Under the pieces are notes generated by a model. It saw only the letters and a list, made by a program, of their open reading frames with translations. It did not search any database and had not been told where the DNA came from. 64,000 bases of DNA, taken from assembly GCF_040819555.1 (NCBI RefSeq), contig NZ_CP161920.1, positions 2,541,001 through 2,605,000 of the forward strand, written 5' to 3'. Positions 8,842 through 17,650 of the stretch are shown here, piece after piece. The position numbers and the translations under genes are program-made. This DNA is from Nitratireductor sp. GISD-1A_MAKvit (GTDB lineage: Bacteria; Pseudomonadota; Alphaproteobacteria; Rhizobiales; Rhizobiaceae). The stretch's first letter is position 1, and each line of letters opens with the position of its first letter.

Positions 8842-10257
8842 CTACAGCCCGAACCACCATGTGGCCAGGCCGAGAAAGGCGAAGAAGCCCACGACATCCG
8901 TCACGGAGGTCACAAACACGGCGGAGGCTACGGCCGGATCAGCACCGACGCGATCGAGCAGGAGTGGTATGAGGATGCCGCCGAGTGCAGCGACGAACAT
9001 GTTGATGACCATCGCCGCAGCGATGACACCGCCAAGATTGTAGTCCTGAAACCAGGTGGCGGCGACAAGGCCGATCAGCGTGGCGAAAATCACGCCATTC
9101 AACAGCCCCACCCCCATTTCACGGCGGATGATGCGTCCCGCGTTGTAGATATCGATGTCGCGGGTGGCGAGAGCGCGCACGGTGACCGTCATGGTCTGGG
9201 ACCCCGCATTGCCGCCCATGCCGGCGACAATGGGCATAAGGATGGCAAGCGCCACGATCTTCTCGATGGTCGCGTCAAACAGCCCGATCACCGATGCCGC
9301 AAGGAAGGCGGTGATGAGATTGACCATGAGCCAGGGCACGCGAGAGCGTGCGGCGGTCCAGACCCTGTCGGAGAGTTCCTCGTCACCAACACCACCAAGA
9401 CGCAGGAGATCCTCCTCGGCTTCCTGCTGGATCACGTCAACCACGTCATCGATTGTCAGCACACCGACGAGACGCTCATTTTCGTCCACCACCGCTGCCG
9501 ACAGGAGATCGTATCGTTCGAAGATCTGCGCAGCCTCTTCCTGATCCATCGTGGCGGGGATGGCGTGGCGCGTCTCACGCATCACCTCTTCGATCTTCAC
9601 GCCGCGCTTGGTGCGCAGTATGCGGTCGAGATCGACCGCTCCGACAAGGCGGAACGTGGGATCTATGACAAATATCTGCGAGAAACTGTCAGGCAGGTTC
9701 TGCTCCTCGCGCATGTAGTCGATCGTCTGGCCCACGGTCCAGAATGGTGGCACCGCAACGAACTCGGTCTGCATGCGGCGACCGGCCGTTTCTTCCGGAT
9801 AGCCAAGCGAACGACGAAGCCGGACGCGCTCGGTGAAGGGAAGTTCGGCCAGGATCTCGTCCTGGTCCTGTTGGTCGAGGTCCTCAAGAATATAGACCGC
9901 ATCGTCGGAATCGAGCTGTTCAACGGCCCGCGCAACCTGCTGGTTGGGGAGATTCTCAAGGATTTCGAGGCGGATCGCCTCGTCCACCTCGGTAAGCGCA
10001 GTGTAATCGAAGTCATCGCCCATGAGGACGACGAGAGCGAGCCGTTGCTCGGGCAAAAGCGCTTCCAGGAGGTCACCGATCTCCGACTGGTGAAGCGTGC
10101 CCACATCCTGTCGCAGCGTGATGGTGTCACGATCCGCGATGGCAGCGCCAATATGCGCAAGGAATGGCGCTGAAATCACACCATCCGCATCATAGATACC
10201 CATGCCTTCCGCGCCATCCTGCGCGGCGTTTTCATTCAGTCCTTCCGGTTCGCTCAA
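8842..10257 (-). CDS. mgtE: Magnesium transporter MgtE
   Basis: Gated Mg2+ channel of about 471 residues. It has an N-terminal MgtE superhelical domain (about 40-160, LLEALLPEQRLALVVLMG and similar repeats) and two CBS domains (about 165-290, ending VVDENERLVGVLTIDDVVDV). Five membrane helices form the C-terminal third, with MPIVAGMGGNAGSQTMTVTVRAL being the conserved pore region. I chose a TTG start at 10257 because GGAGG sits five bases before it. An ATG 28 codons upstream has no such site, and another lies 18 codons downstream. No riboswitch of a known type is evident upstream. Confidence 0.93.
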   Translation of the reverse strand: MSEPEGLNENAAQDGAEGMGIYDADGVISAPFLAHIGAAIADRDTITLRQDVGTLHQSEIGDLLEALLPEQRLALVVLMGDDFDYTALTEVDEAIRLEILENLPNQQVARAVEQLDSDDAVYILEDLDQQDQDEILAELPFTERVRLRRSLGYPEETAGRRMQTEFVAVPPFWTVGQTIDYMREEQNLPDSFSQIFVIDPTFRLVGAVDLDRILRTKRGVKIEEVMRETRHAIPATMDQEEAAQIFERYDLLSAAVVDENERLVGVLTIDDVVDVIQQEAEEDLLRLGGVGDEELSDRVWTAARSRVPWLMVNLITAFLAASVIGLFDATIEKIVALAILMPIVAGMGGNAGSQTMTVTVRALATRDIDIYNAGRIIRREMGVGLLNGVIFATLIGLVAATWFQDYNLGGVIAAAMVINMFVAALGGILIPLLLDRVGADPAVASAVFVTSVTDVVGFFAFLGLATWWFGL

Positions 10258-10503
10258 ATGGACCTCCCTGGCTGGGATCAAAAGCTCTGCAGATGGGCAC
10301 AGTCTCCATCCGGCAATACAGAGCCCGACGCGGCACGGCAACAGGCCTGCCTCGCTTTCCGCCGTAGTTTTTGGTTATGTTACCCGACCTTCGGGTTCGC
10401 AACGGAACCCAGCTCCCCTATCTTTGTTAATGTCTGTGGCGTGGTCGGGTTCCGCTTCAGAAAGAACTGCCGCGTAGCCGGATCGGATATCATGAGGACA
10501 ACA

Positions 10504-10962
10504 ATGCCACTCTTTCGCATTCTGCCGTTCTTTATGTTGCTGGTACTCGGCGGTGGCCTTGTCATCGGCTATCTCACGGCACCCGGCGCATGGTATGCGG
10601 CGCTCGAGAAGCCCGCTTTCAATCCACCCGGCTGGGTTTTCGGCCCGGCCTGGACATTTCTCTACATCCTCATTGCGCTGGCTGGCGCACGCATGTGGCT
10701 GCGCGAGAGGCACGGGACAGCCATGAAACTCTGGTGGTCGCAGCTTGCGCTCAATTTCGCCTGGTCGCCCGTATTCTTTTCACTGCACCAGATCGGGCTG
10801 GCGCTTGTCATCATTTTCGGGCTGGCGATCAACATCGTGGCGTTAATTGCCGTGACCTGGCGTGTGGACCGACCGTCGGCACTGATGTTTTTGCCTTATG
10901 CAGGCTGGGTGTTATTCGCGAGCCTTCTCAATGGCTTCATTCTGCTTCTCAATCAGACCTAG
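10504..10962 (+). CDS. tspO: TspO/MBR-family tryptophan-rich sensory protein
   Basis: Five-helix membrane protein of 152 residues homologous to the peripheral benzodiazepine receptor/TspO, which binds porphyrins and other tetrapyrroles. The family motif WYAALEKPAFNPPGWVFGPAW is at about residues 28-48, and WWSQLALNFAWSPVFF follows near 80. The start at 10504 follows GAGGACAACA; an ATG four codons upstream lacks a ribosome site. It is a single gene between mgtE (divergent) and the betaine transporter (convergent). Confidence 0.92.
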   Translation: MPLFRILPFFMLLVLGGGLVIGYLTAPGAWYAALEKPAFNPPGWVFGPAWTFLYILIALAGARMWLRERHGTAMKLWWSQLALNFAWSPVFFSLHQIGLALVIIFGLAINIVALIAVTWRVDRPSALMFLPYAGWVLFASLLNGFILLLNQT

Positions 10963-11030
10963 GCTTGCTCACAGACGCGAATAGGCCGCTGACACCAGAC
11001 CGTCCGGCCTTTTCGGATCGCAAGCTGCCT

Positions 11031-11066
11031 GAAAAACAAAGCCGCGCACCATTTGTGATGCGCGGC
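11031..11066 (-). terminator. Rho-independent terminator of the betaine transporter operon
   Basis: On the minus strand an 8-bp stem GCCGCGCA/TGCGCGGC is followed directly by TTTGTTTTT. It lies 45 bp beyond the stop codon of the substrate-binding protein gene, at the end of the three-gene operon. Confidence 0.8.
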
Positions 11067-11110
11067 TCAATGTTCAAGGGGCCTTTACGGGCCCATTGCA
11101 CGGCTGGCTT

Positions 11111-12121
11111 TTACTGAGCGGCCTTGCGGGCTTCTTCCAGCCAGCCATCGACGAGGTCGCGATGTTCGGCGATCCAGTCCGAGGCCTGCTTCTTGATGTC
11201 TTCCGGCTTGTCGGCACCGTCGTTCATGGCAGAATTCTGCGCGAAGATGTCCTCAAGCGGGATCGACGCGGCCTTGAGAAGGCTGGTCACGGCCGGGTTT
11301 TCTTCAAGGAACTTGGAGTTGGCGACCGGCACGATGTCATTGGCCTCAAAGCCCATCACACAGGGATCGGCCACACAGGCGTCGATACCGGCAGCGGCGT
11401 TCTCGTCATTGGCTTCTTCGGGAACCTGAATCCAGACCACGTCTTCGCCAAGCTTCAGCTCGTTGACCGTCCAGTTCGGCGTCCAGGTGTAGAAGAGGAT
11501 CGGCTCACCGCTCTCATAGGCTGCAACGGCGTCAGCCATCGATGCCGAATAACTCGCCTTGATCTCGTTGATGTGATCCTTGAGCTCGTATTCGGTCAGG
11601 TGATCTTCGATCGCCACCTCACAGCCCCAGCCGGGCGGGCAGGCAACAAGATCGGCTTTCCCGTCACCGTCACGGTCAAAAGCTTCCTTGACTTCGTCGC
11701 GCTTGAAATCGTCGAGCGTCTTGATGCCGAATTTTTCAGCCGATGCCTTGTCGACGAGATAGCCCTGAAGTGCGCCACCGGCAGCGACCGCTCCGACGAG
11801 TTCCGCGCTGCCTTCGAAAGCGGGGCGATAGGTGTCATGGATCGGGAACCAGCCGTTCACCCAAAGGTCAACGTCGCCATATCCCACAGCCTGGTAGAAG
11901 GGCGGGTTGTCGAGTGTGGTCGGACCATCCACCGTGTAGCCGAGCTCTTCAAACATCTGCTTGTAGATTTCGGAGTGGAACCAGCCCGTGTCCCAGGTGG
12001 CCTGGGCCATTTTGATCGTCTTGCCGGCACCGGGACCGTCCTGAGCCATCGCCGGCATTGCAACGGAGCCGAGCAGCGCGAGCGCTGCGATGGCGGGAAT
12101 GCTTTTCTTAAGACCAGTCAT
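11111..12121 (-). CDS. proX: Glycine betaine/proline ABC transporter, substrate-binding protein
   Basis: Periplasmic OpuAC-type binding protein of 336 residues that captures quaternary ammonium osmolytes. A signal peptide ends near AMPAMAQDGP. Aromatic residues typical of the betaine cage are visible in ATWDTGWFHSE, DVDLWVNGWFP and FYTWTPNWTV. The start at 12121 gives a signal peptide of normal length; the frame extends 28 codons upstream without signal-like sequence. It is the third gene of the operon, 98 bp after the permease, and is followed by a terminator. Confidence 0.93.
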   Translation of the reverse strand: MTGLKKSIPAIAALALLGSVAMPAMAQDGPGAGKTIKMAQATWDTGWFHSEIYKQMFEELGYTVDGPTTLDNPPFYQAVGYGDVDLWVNGWFPIHDTYRPAFEGSAELVGAVAAGGALQGYLVDKASAEKFGIKTLDDFKRDEVKEAFDRDGDGKADLVACPPGWGCEVAIEDHLTEYELKDHINEIKASYSASMADAVAAYESGEPILFYTWTPNWTVNELKLGEDVVWIQVPEEANDENAAAGIDACVADPCVMGFEANDIVPVANSKFLEENPAVTSLLKAASIPLEDIFAQNSAMNDGADKPEDIKKQASDWIAEHRDLVDGWLEEARKAAQ

Positions 12122-12219
12122 AACAAGCAGTCTCCATAATTTCTCGTGTTCAATAAGTGCAGCGTTCTGGCTGCCATGAAGGTGGAACGCGGTATCGCGA
12201 ACCACCCGGCGAACAGGGC

Positions 12220-13152
12220 CTAGGAAGCCTTGCCCGCTTTTTCTCCGTCACCCGGCCTGCCGAGCCCGAACATCGAGCGCAGCGTCTGCCAGAGCGAAGG
12301 TGATTGCACGGCTTTCTTTTCACCGAGCGATTGCGTGATGCGGTCGAGAATGATCGCAAGAAGCACGATGCCGATGCCACCGGCCGTTGCTGCCCCCACA
12401 TTGAGGCGGCCAAGGCCCGTGTAAACCGTCAGCCCGAGCCCGCCGGCACCAATCAGCGCGGCGATGACCACCATGGACAGTGCGAGCATGAGCGTCTGGT
12501 TGAGACCGGCCATGATGGTGCGCAGCGCGAGCGGAAACTGCACCTCCCACAGCATCTGCCAGCGTGTCGAGCCAAACGCCTCCGCAGCCTCGATGAGATC
12601 CGCACGCACATTGCGGATGCCCAGATTGGTAAGCCTTATGATCGGCGGCAGGGCAAAGATGATCGTGGCGATGATGCCTGGCACCATGCCGACGCCGAAC
12701 AGCATGACGATCGGTACCAGATAAACGAAAGAGGGGATCGTCTGCATGATGTCGAGGATCGGTCGCACCACGAAGAGCACGCGGTCGCTGCGCGCGGTCC
12801 AGATGCCGAGCGGAATGCCGATCATGGCGCAGAAGAGCACCGATGTGATGATCATCGACAGGGTGGTCATGGTTTCCGCCCACAGGCCGATCATGTCGAT
12901 GAACACGAGCGCCACCGCCGTGAAGATGGCGACGCCCCTGCCCGCCGTGCGCCAGGCGATCAATGTGAGCACCACGGTGAACAGCAGCATCGGCAGCCAA
13001 TGGAAAAACGCATCGAGCCACCCCAGAACCGTCGTGACCGGGGTCTGCATGGCGCGGAAAAGCGGCCTGAAGTTCGGGACCAGAAAATCGCGAACAAGGC
13101 TGTTGACCCAATCGTCGAGCGGAATTTGAACAAGGTCTGCGGGACTGATCAT
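12220..13152 (-). CDS. proW: Glycine betaine/proline ABC transporter, permease
   Basis: Inner-membrane permease of 310 residues with about six to seven helices. The binding-protein-dependent transport signature lies at about residues 195-225 (EAAEAFGSTRWQMLWEVQFP, the EAA loop that contacts the ATPase). Its ATG overlaps the stop of the ATPase gene by four bases (ATGA), so the two are translationally coupled. Together with the neighbouring ATPase and binding protein it forms one osmoprotectant importer. Confidence 0.93.
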   Translation of the reverse strand: MISPADLVQIPLDDWVNSLVRDFLVPNFRPLFRAMQTPVTTVLGWLDAFFHWLPMLLFTVVLTLIAWRTAGRGVAIFTAVALVFIDMIGLWAETMTTLSMIITSVLFCAMIGIPLGIWTARSDRVLFVVRPILDIMQTIPSFVYLVPIVMLFGVGMVPGIIATIIFALPPIIRLTNLGIRNVRADLIEAAEAFGSTRWQMLWEVQFPLALRTIMAGLNQTLMLALSMVVIAALIGAGGLGLTVYTGLGRLNVGAATAGGIGIVLLAIILDRITQSLGEKKAVQSPSLWQTLRSMFGLGRPGDGEKAGKAS

Positions 13153-14402
13153 TTGCGTTCTCCTTCCCCGGCGGCCAGCTCGGCTTCAGCCTTTTCGTCC
13201 TGTTCAGGGGCGTCGGAGGCCTCCTCTCCCGAAAGCTGCGAAAAGACCGACTGGGTTTCGATCACGCCTGCAAGTCGGCCGCGCTTGTCTGCCACGGCGA
13301 TCGGGTATCCGGCACTGGCAGCGCCATAGAGTTCGTTGAGCGGGGTTTCGCGTTCAACCGTCGGAACGTCTGTGACCATCACCTCCGAAAGATCGGTGCG
13401 GCCTTCCTCGCGTGCGGCCACGGCGAGCTCCTGATAGGTCACGAGACCGGCAATGCGGTCCTGATCGACCACGTAGAGGGCATTGCGGTTATGCTCCTCC
13501 ATCAGTTCCAGCGCCTTTTCCGCGGCGCCCTTTTCACCGAGCTCGACGGTGATGGGACGCTCGGCCACATGCGCTGCATCGAAAACGCGGCCGCGATCGA
13601 TGTCGGCGACAAAAGCGGCGACATAATCGTCTGCCGGATTGTCGACGATTTCCTGTGCCGTGCCGACCTGGACAAAACGACCATCCTTCATGATGGCAAT
13701 CTTGTCGCCAAGAAGCAGCGCCTCGTTGAGGTCGTGCGTGATGAAGATGATGGTCTTCTTCAGTTTTTTCTGGAGATGAAGAAGCTCTTCCTGCATCTCG
13801 CGGCGGATCAGCGGATCGAGAGCGCCGAAGGGCTCATCCATCAGGAGGATCTGCGGATCCGTGGCGAGACCACGGGCAAGCCCGACACGCTGCTGCATGC
13901 CACCGGACAATTCGCCAGGATAGCTGTCGGCATAGGCTGCTAGTCCCACCTGCTCCAGCGAGGCAAGCGCTTTCTTGCGGCGCGAAGCTGCGCTTTCGCC
14001 CTTTATCTTCAGGCCATAGGCAACGTTGTCGGCCACGCTTTTGTGCGGAAACAGGGCGAAATGCTGGAAGACCATGGTGATCTTTTCACGACGCACCCTG
14101 CGAAGCCGCTCGGCCGAACAGCTCGCAACATCGTCATCGTCGATGAGGATCTTGCCATAGGTGGGCGGGATCAGTCCGTTCAATGTCCGGACAAGCGTGG
14201 ATTTGCCAGAGCCCGAAAGGCCCATGACCACGAATATCTCACCTTCCTTCACTTCGAAGCTGACGTCCTGAACACCGACGGTCTGGCCGGTTTCTTCGAA
14301 TATCTCGATCTTGGACTTGTTTTGCTTCAGACCTTCCAGCGCCTGTTCTGGATGATCGCCAAATATCTTGTAAACATTCTCGACCCGTAGTTTGGGTTTC
14401 AT
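13149..14402 (-). CDS. proV: Glycine betaine/proline ABC transporter, ATPase with CBS domains
   Basis: ATPase of 417 residues. Walker A reads GLSGSGKSTL, the signature LSGGMQQRVGLARGLA, and Walker B ILLMDEPFGALDPL, followed by the switch His in FITHDLNEA. The last 130 residues form a pair of CBS domains (ALYVVDQDRIAGLVTYQELA and VMVTDVPTV onward), which in OpuA-type transporters sense ionic strength at the membrane. The tail is acidic (EEASDAPEQDEKAEAELAAG). It is the first gene of the operon, and its upstream region holds a palindrome. Confidence 0.94.
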   Translation of the reverse strand: MKPKLRVENVYKIFGDHPEQALEGLKQNKSKIEIFEETGQTVGVQDVSFEVKEGEIFVVMGLSGSGKSTLVRTLNGLIPPTYGKILIDDDDVASCSAERLRRVRREKITMVFQHFALFPHKSVADNVAYGLKIKGESAASRRKKALASLEQVGLAAYADSYPGELSGGMQQRVGLARGLATDPQILLMDEPFGALDPLIRREMQEELLHLQKKLKKTIIFITHDLNEALLLGDKIAIMKDGRFVQVGTAQEIVDNPADDYVAAFVADIDRGRVFDAAHVAERPITVELGEKGAAEKALELMEEHNRNALYVVDQDRIAGLVTYQELAVAAREEGRTDLSEVMVTDVPTVERETPLNELYGAASAGYPIAVADKRGRLAGVIETQSVFSQLSGEEASDAPEQDEKAEAELAAGEGERK

Positions 14403-14735
14403 GGTTCCTCTTGTTGGATTATTTTATGGGAAATGAAATACAGGTCAAATACCTGTAGAATATTTCACAGGCACCTGAATTAGCAGGGCGGGCGCAGAGA
14501 CTTCATTTGTCGCCGCGCATTATGTGAAATACCATACATGGCTAATGACATAGCGCGCTATATTACGTTTCGCAACAGTGAGTGAAAATTATTTCAACAT
14601 TCAAATTCGTTGATGACGGACGCATAGCCACCTGCAAGCGACCGGCCAAGAGACATTTCATTCGGCGAAATGACCTGCTATCGATAGACGGCGAACAGCC
14701 CCTCCTCCTGCCATGACGTTTTGAAGGGACAAGGA
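14403..14735. other. AT-rich regulatory region upstream of the betaine transporter
   Basis: This is 333 bp between divergent genes and clearly more AT-rich than its flanks. It contains the palindrome listed at 14439-14457. No further coding sequence is seen. Confidence 0.5.
14439..14457. promoter_or_regulatory. Candidate operator of the betaine transporter operon
   Basis: TACAGGT-CAAAT-ACCTGTA is a perfect 7-bp inverted repeat with a 5-bp spacer, 37 bp upstream of the ATPase start codon. The position suits a repressor binding at or just after the promoter. The protein that binds it is not identifiable here. Confidence 0.45.
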
Positions 14736-14985
14736 ATGAACGACCGCTACGACGCCTACGCTGCTGCCACCATCGTGACTTTCGGCGCCATCGTGATCGG
14801 CGGCCTGATGGCAGCCGCATTATCATTCGGCGAGCGGGATGCCTTCTTCTTCGCACTCGGTGCCGGCACTGCGGCCTGGGGCGCGGGCTATGCCATGTTC
14901 CTCGACAGGGGCCCGCCTCTTTCTGGGACTGACGGCGCTGGCTGTTGTCATGTCCGTCGTAGCCGCAGCCCTTCTTGGCTTTTGA
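14736..14985 (+). CDS. Small three-helix membrane protein (frameshift in assembly)
   Basis: Hypothetical membrane protein of about 82 residues starting MNDRYDAYAAATIVTFGAIV behind AAGGGACAAGGA. Two hydrophobic helices are read directly. The frame is then lost at 14908-14914 (CAGGGGCCCG). Removing one G gives DRARLFLGLTALAVVMSVVA and an immediate stop at 14985, which completes a third helix. As written, the frame instead runs into a hydrophilic Ser/Pro-rich tail. Function is unknown and no neighbour suggests one. Confidence 0.55.
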
Positions 14986-15054
14986 CCGCCAAACCAGATT
15001 CAAGCCAAGGCTGCCAGAGCCCTGCCGTGAAACCACACTGAAGGCCCGATGTGA

Positions 15055-15858
15055 ATGGCGCACCCACTGAACGAACCTCCTCTCCAGATGTCGGGCTTCG
15101 AAGACAGGCAGAGAGACGTTCGCCTGCCGGTGCGCTTTGATGCGGGGCGAAACGCGCGTGCAAAGCTCGGCTTTGTCCTGATTCCCAACGACCAGCTGGT
15201 GGAAGAGGACATGGTGCGCATCGCACCGCCGGGCGTGGGTGTCTATTTTTCGCGGGCACGCATGCCCCACGACATTTCCACCGGTTCGCTTGCCCAGCTC
15301 ACGCAGAGCCTCGCCGAGACAGCTTCACGCATCCTGCCCGATGACGGGCTCGACGTGGTTTGTCTGGCCTGTACATCGGGATCCGTCGCGGTCGGAGAAG
15401 AACGCGTTCGCGAAGAACTCAACAAAGGAGTTCCGGACGCACAGGCGACCTCGCTTATGGGCTGCGTCATCAAGGCGCTTGAGACCCTGAAGGTGCGGCG
15501 CCTGGCGGTGGCAACACCATACGCCGCCGAACTGACGAACACCGTTGTCGGGCATCTGCACCATTCGGGATTTGAGATCACGTCCTATGCCGGACTGGGA
15601 CTGGACTTTGATCGCGAAATGGTGCGGGTGGCACCGGACTATCTTGTCGAATTTGCGTCCGATCTCGACCTTGCGGGAGCCGATGCGCTTCTCCTGAGCT
15701 GCAGCGCTCTGCGCTCGCTCGAAATCGTCGAGGAACTGGAACAGAGAATCGGAAAACCGGTTGTCGTCAGCAATCAGGCGATGATCTGGAACTGTCTCAG
15801 ACTCGCCGGCGTCAATGACGCAATTGACGGGTATGGAAAGCTGCTGCGCGACTACTGA
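15055..15858 (+). CDS. Asp/Glu racemase-superfamily protein (maleate isomerase/arylmalonate decarboxylase type)
   Basis: Protein of 267 residues of the aspartate/glutamate racemase fold, in the branch of maleate cis-trans isomerases and arylmalonate decarboxylases. The two catalytic positions are seen in VCLACTSGSVAVGEE (about residues 101-115) and LLLSCSALRSLEIVEELE (about 213-230), both with Cys, which favours isomerase/racemase over single-Cys decarboxylase chemistry. No signal peptide is present. It stands alone, so no pathway context is available. The start at 15055 is the first ATG; one 11 codons later is possible. Confidence 0.75.
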   Translation: MAHPLNEPPLQMSGFEDRQRDVRLPVRFDAGRNARAKLGFVLIPNDQLVEEDMVRIAPPGVGVYFSRARMPHDISTGSLAQLTQSLAETASRILPDDGLDVVCLACTSGSVAVGEERVREELNKGVPDAQATSLMGCVIKALETLKVRRLAVATPYAAELTNTVVGHLHHSGFEITSYAGLGLDFDREMVRVAPDYLVEFASDLDLAGADALLLSCSALRSLEIVEELEQRIGKPVVVSNQAMIWNCLRLAGVNDAIDGYGKLLRDY

Positions 15859-16519
15859 CACGCCGCCGGCGGCTGCCCCCCCCCTCCTGCCATGAAAACG
15901 GCGTCTTACCGCCAGGTACGATTCGTGATGCCGCAATATCCGACAAGCAGGTTAGGCTACCGTGAACCAGGCGCGGTGTGAGATGATGATTCTGATTTCG
16001 GAGATGCTCGAACTGCTCGTTTTGGCGGTTTCTTTTCTGGTTCTGTCCACCGCTGTCGTGGAGCTCGTGGCCAGAATGGTGAGCTGCACCTGCATTGGAG
16101 AATTCCAGCAACCCCGCGGAACGTGAAAGCGCAACCACAAGACAAACAAAAAATCTTCCCCGATCCATATCGGAGAAGATTTCCAGCCGTTCATCCAGTG
16201 AACGGGTATTGTGCGCCCCCACCAATTTCCCCAACGGCCAGGACATCTCCTGTTAGCACGCAGGGAAGCACTCGCAATTAACATGGATCAAGTATGGCTG
16301 AATTTGCAGTGCATTCGGCTGGTCGCAGAAGCGATCACTGAAAGTACGGCGTCCTGCACTCCAGGCGAGACCATTCAGGGCAATCATCGGGAAGACGCGT
16401 TGCTCCACAGCCGCTCGAGGCTAGCGATGGGAGCACGGGCAGCCGTCGCAACCACCCACGCCCCGAAAGGCTGCGAGATCGACAGCGCGCAAGGTGAACA
16501 ATCATTCTGCAAGAGAGCT
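15859..16519. other. Long intergenic region before tRNA-Leu
   Basis: This is 661 bp without a convincing gene. Open frames exist on both strands but lack ribosome sites, or have rare-residue compositions. One short hydrophobic frame is listed at 15983-16126. Confidence 0.5.
15983..16126 (+). CDS. Possible 47-residue membrane peptide
   Basis: Short frame MMILISEMLELLVLAVSFLV, continuing LSTAVVELVARMV, with one strongly hydrophobic helix and a polar tail with two Cys. No clear ribosome site precedes it (GGTGTGAG is weak). It is listed only because single-helix peptides of this type are often missed; coding potential is uncertain. Confidence 0.2.
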   Translation: MMILISEMLELLVLAVSFLVLSTAVVELVARMVSCTCIGEFQQPRGT

Positions 16520-16604
16520 TGGTGCGGTCGAGAAGACTCGAACTTCCACGGGTTGCCCCACAGCGACCTCAACGCTGCGCGTCTACCAATTCCGCCACGA
16601 CCGC
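16520..16604 (-). tRNA. tRNA-Leu (GAG)
   Basis: An 85-nt class II tRNA. Acceptor GCGGTCG pairs with CGACCGC. The anticodon stem CAGCG/CGCTG encloses the loop TTGAGGT, giving anticodon GAG. A long variable arm and a TTCGAGTC T-loop are present. The 3' CCA is encoded (16520-16522). Confidence 0.95.
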
Positions 16605-16788
16605 ACGCAGCTGGAGGCCGGTTCACACCGGCACCGGGCATGTAGCAAATCGGATTTCGAGAAACAAGCGCCCTTCGTCAAAAAGACAAAAAAATCTGCC
16701 AACAACATCACCGTCCCCACAGGCTGGACCAGAAGCCCGTTTGTCTCCATATGTGACGGGCAGTTTCAGTACCTGATGGGATGATACG

Positions 16789-17544
16789 ATGAGCGAACGC
16801 GGCCAGATCGACACGGCATTCCTGCCGCGAGAGGCGGGATCTTCCGTCGAATGGCGAATCGAACCGGGTTTGACCGACTACGAAACGGCCGTCGCCTTCA
16901 TGGAAGAGCGCGTAGGGTTGATTCGCGAAGGAAAGGCCAGCGAACTGGTCTGGCTCGTGGAGCACCCTCCCCTCTATACGGCCGGCACCAGCGCCAACAG
17001 CGCCGATCTGCTCGAGGCGGGCCGTTTTCCGGTCTACAAAACCGGTCGCGGCGGCGAATACACCTATCACGGTCCGGGCCAGCGGGTCGCCTATGTGATG
17101 CTTGATCTGAAAACCCGTCGCGAAGATGTGCGCGCTTTCATCGCCGCCCTGGAAGCATGGATCATAGCGACACTCGACCGTTTCAACGTGAAAGGAGAGC
17201 GGCGAGAAGACAGGGTCGGCGTTTGGGTGACACGTCCGGAAAAACCGCCCCTGCCGGGTGGTCTGCCAGCTGAGGACAAGATTGCCGCCATCGGCATTCG
17301 TCTGCGTCGCTGGGTGAGTTTTCACGGCATCTCGATCAATGTCGAACCGGATCTGGCCCATTTCGGAGGCATCGTTCCCTGCGGTATAAGTGGTTACGGT
17401 GTCACCAGCCTGGTCGATCTTGGACTGCCGGTGACGATGGAGGATCTCGACCTGGCGCTCAAGGCGGCGTTTTCAGACGTGTTCGGCCCTGCCGAAAACC
17501 GCCAGGAAGAGGAACTCGTGAACAGGCCGCGAGGAACGGCCTGA
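16789..17544 (+). CDS. lipB: Octanoyltransferase LipB
   Basis: The enzyme (251 residues) transfers octanoate from acyl carrier protein to lipoyl domains, the first step of endogenous lipoate synthesis. Conserved blocks are [34 protein letters not shown] with the active-site His, [20 protein letters not shown] with the catalytic Lys, and [17 protein letters not shown] with the acyl-accepting Cys. The start at 16789 is the ATG closest to the homologous region. It is a single gene downstream of and divergent from tRNA-Leu. Confidence 0.95.
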
Positions 17545-17650
17545 TCCGGGCGGACACGCGAAGCAGGACCGCAGCCGCTCTAAGTAAGGCTTGCGAGCGT
17601 TTCGGTGATCCGGTTGCGGATGCACGGCGCTCTTTCGGAGGAGCGTCACC

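Noticed and set aside
8755..10173. A 472-codon plus-strand frame opposite mgtE
   Set aside because: Antisense of mgtE; His/Asp/Arg-rich and without motifs.
10382..10396. Hairpin upstream of mgtE as a magnesium riboswitch
   Set aside because: ACCCGA-CCT-TCGGGT is a lone 6-bp hairpin. The multi-helix architecture of the M-box is not recognisable.
16520..16604. tRNA-Leu as an integration site for a genomic island
   Set aside because: No integrase gene, no duplicated tRNA 3' end and no change in gene content is seen on either side.
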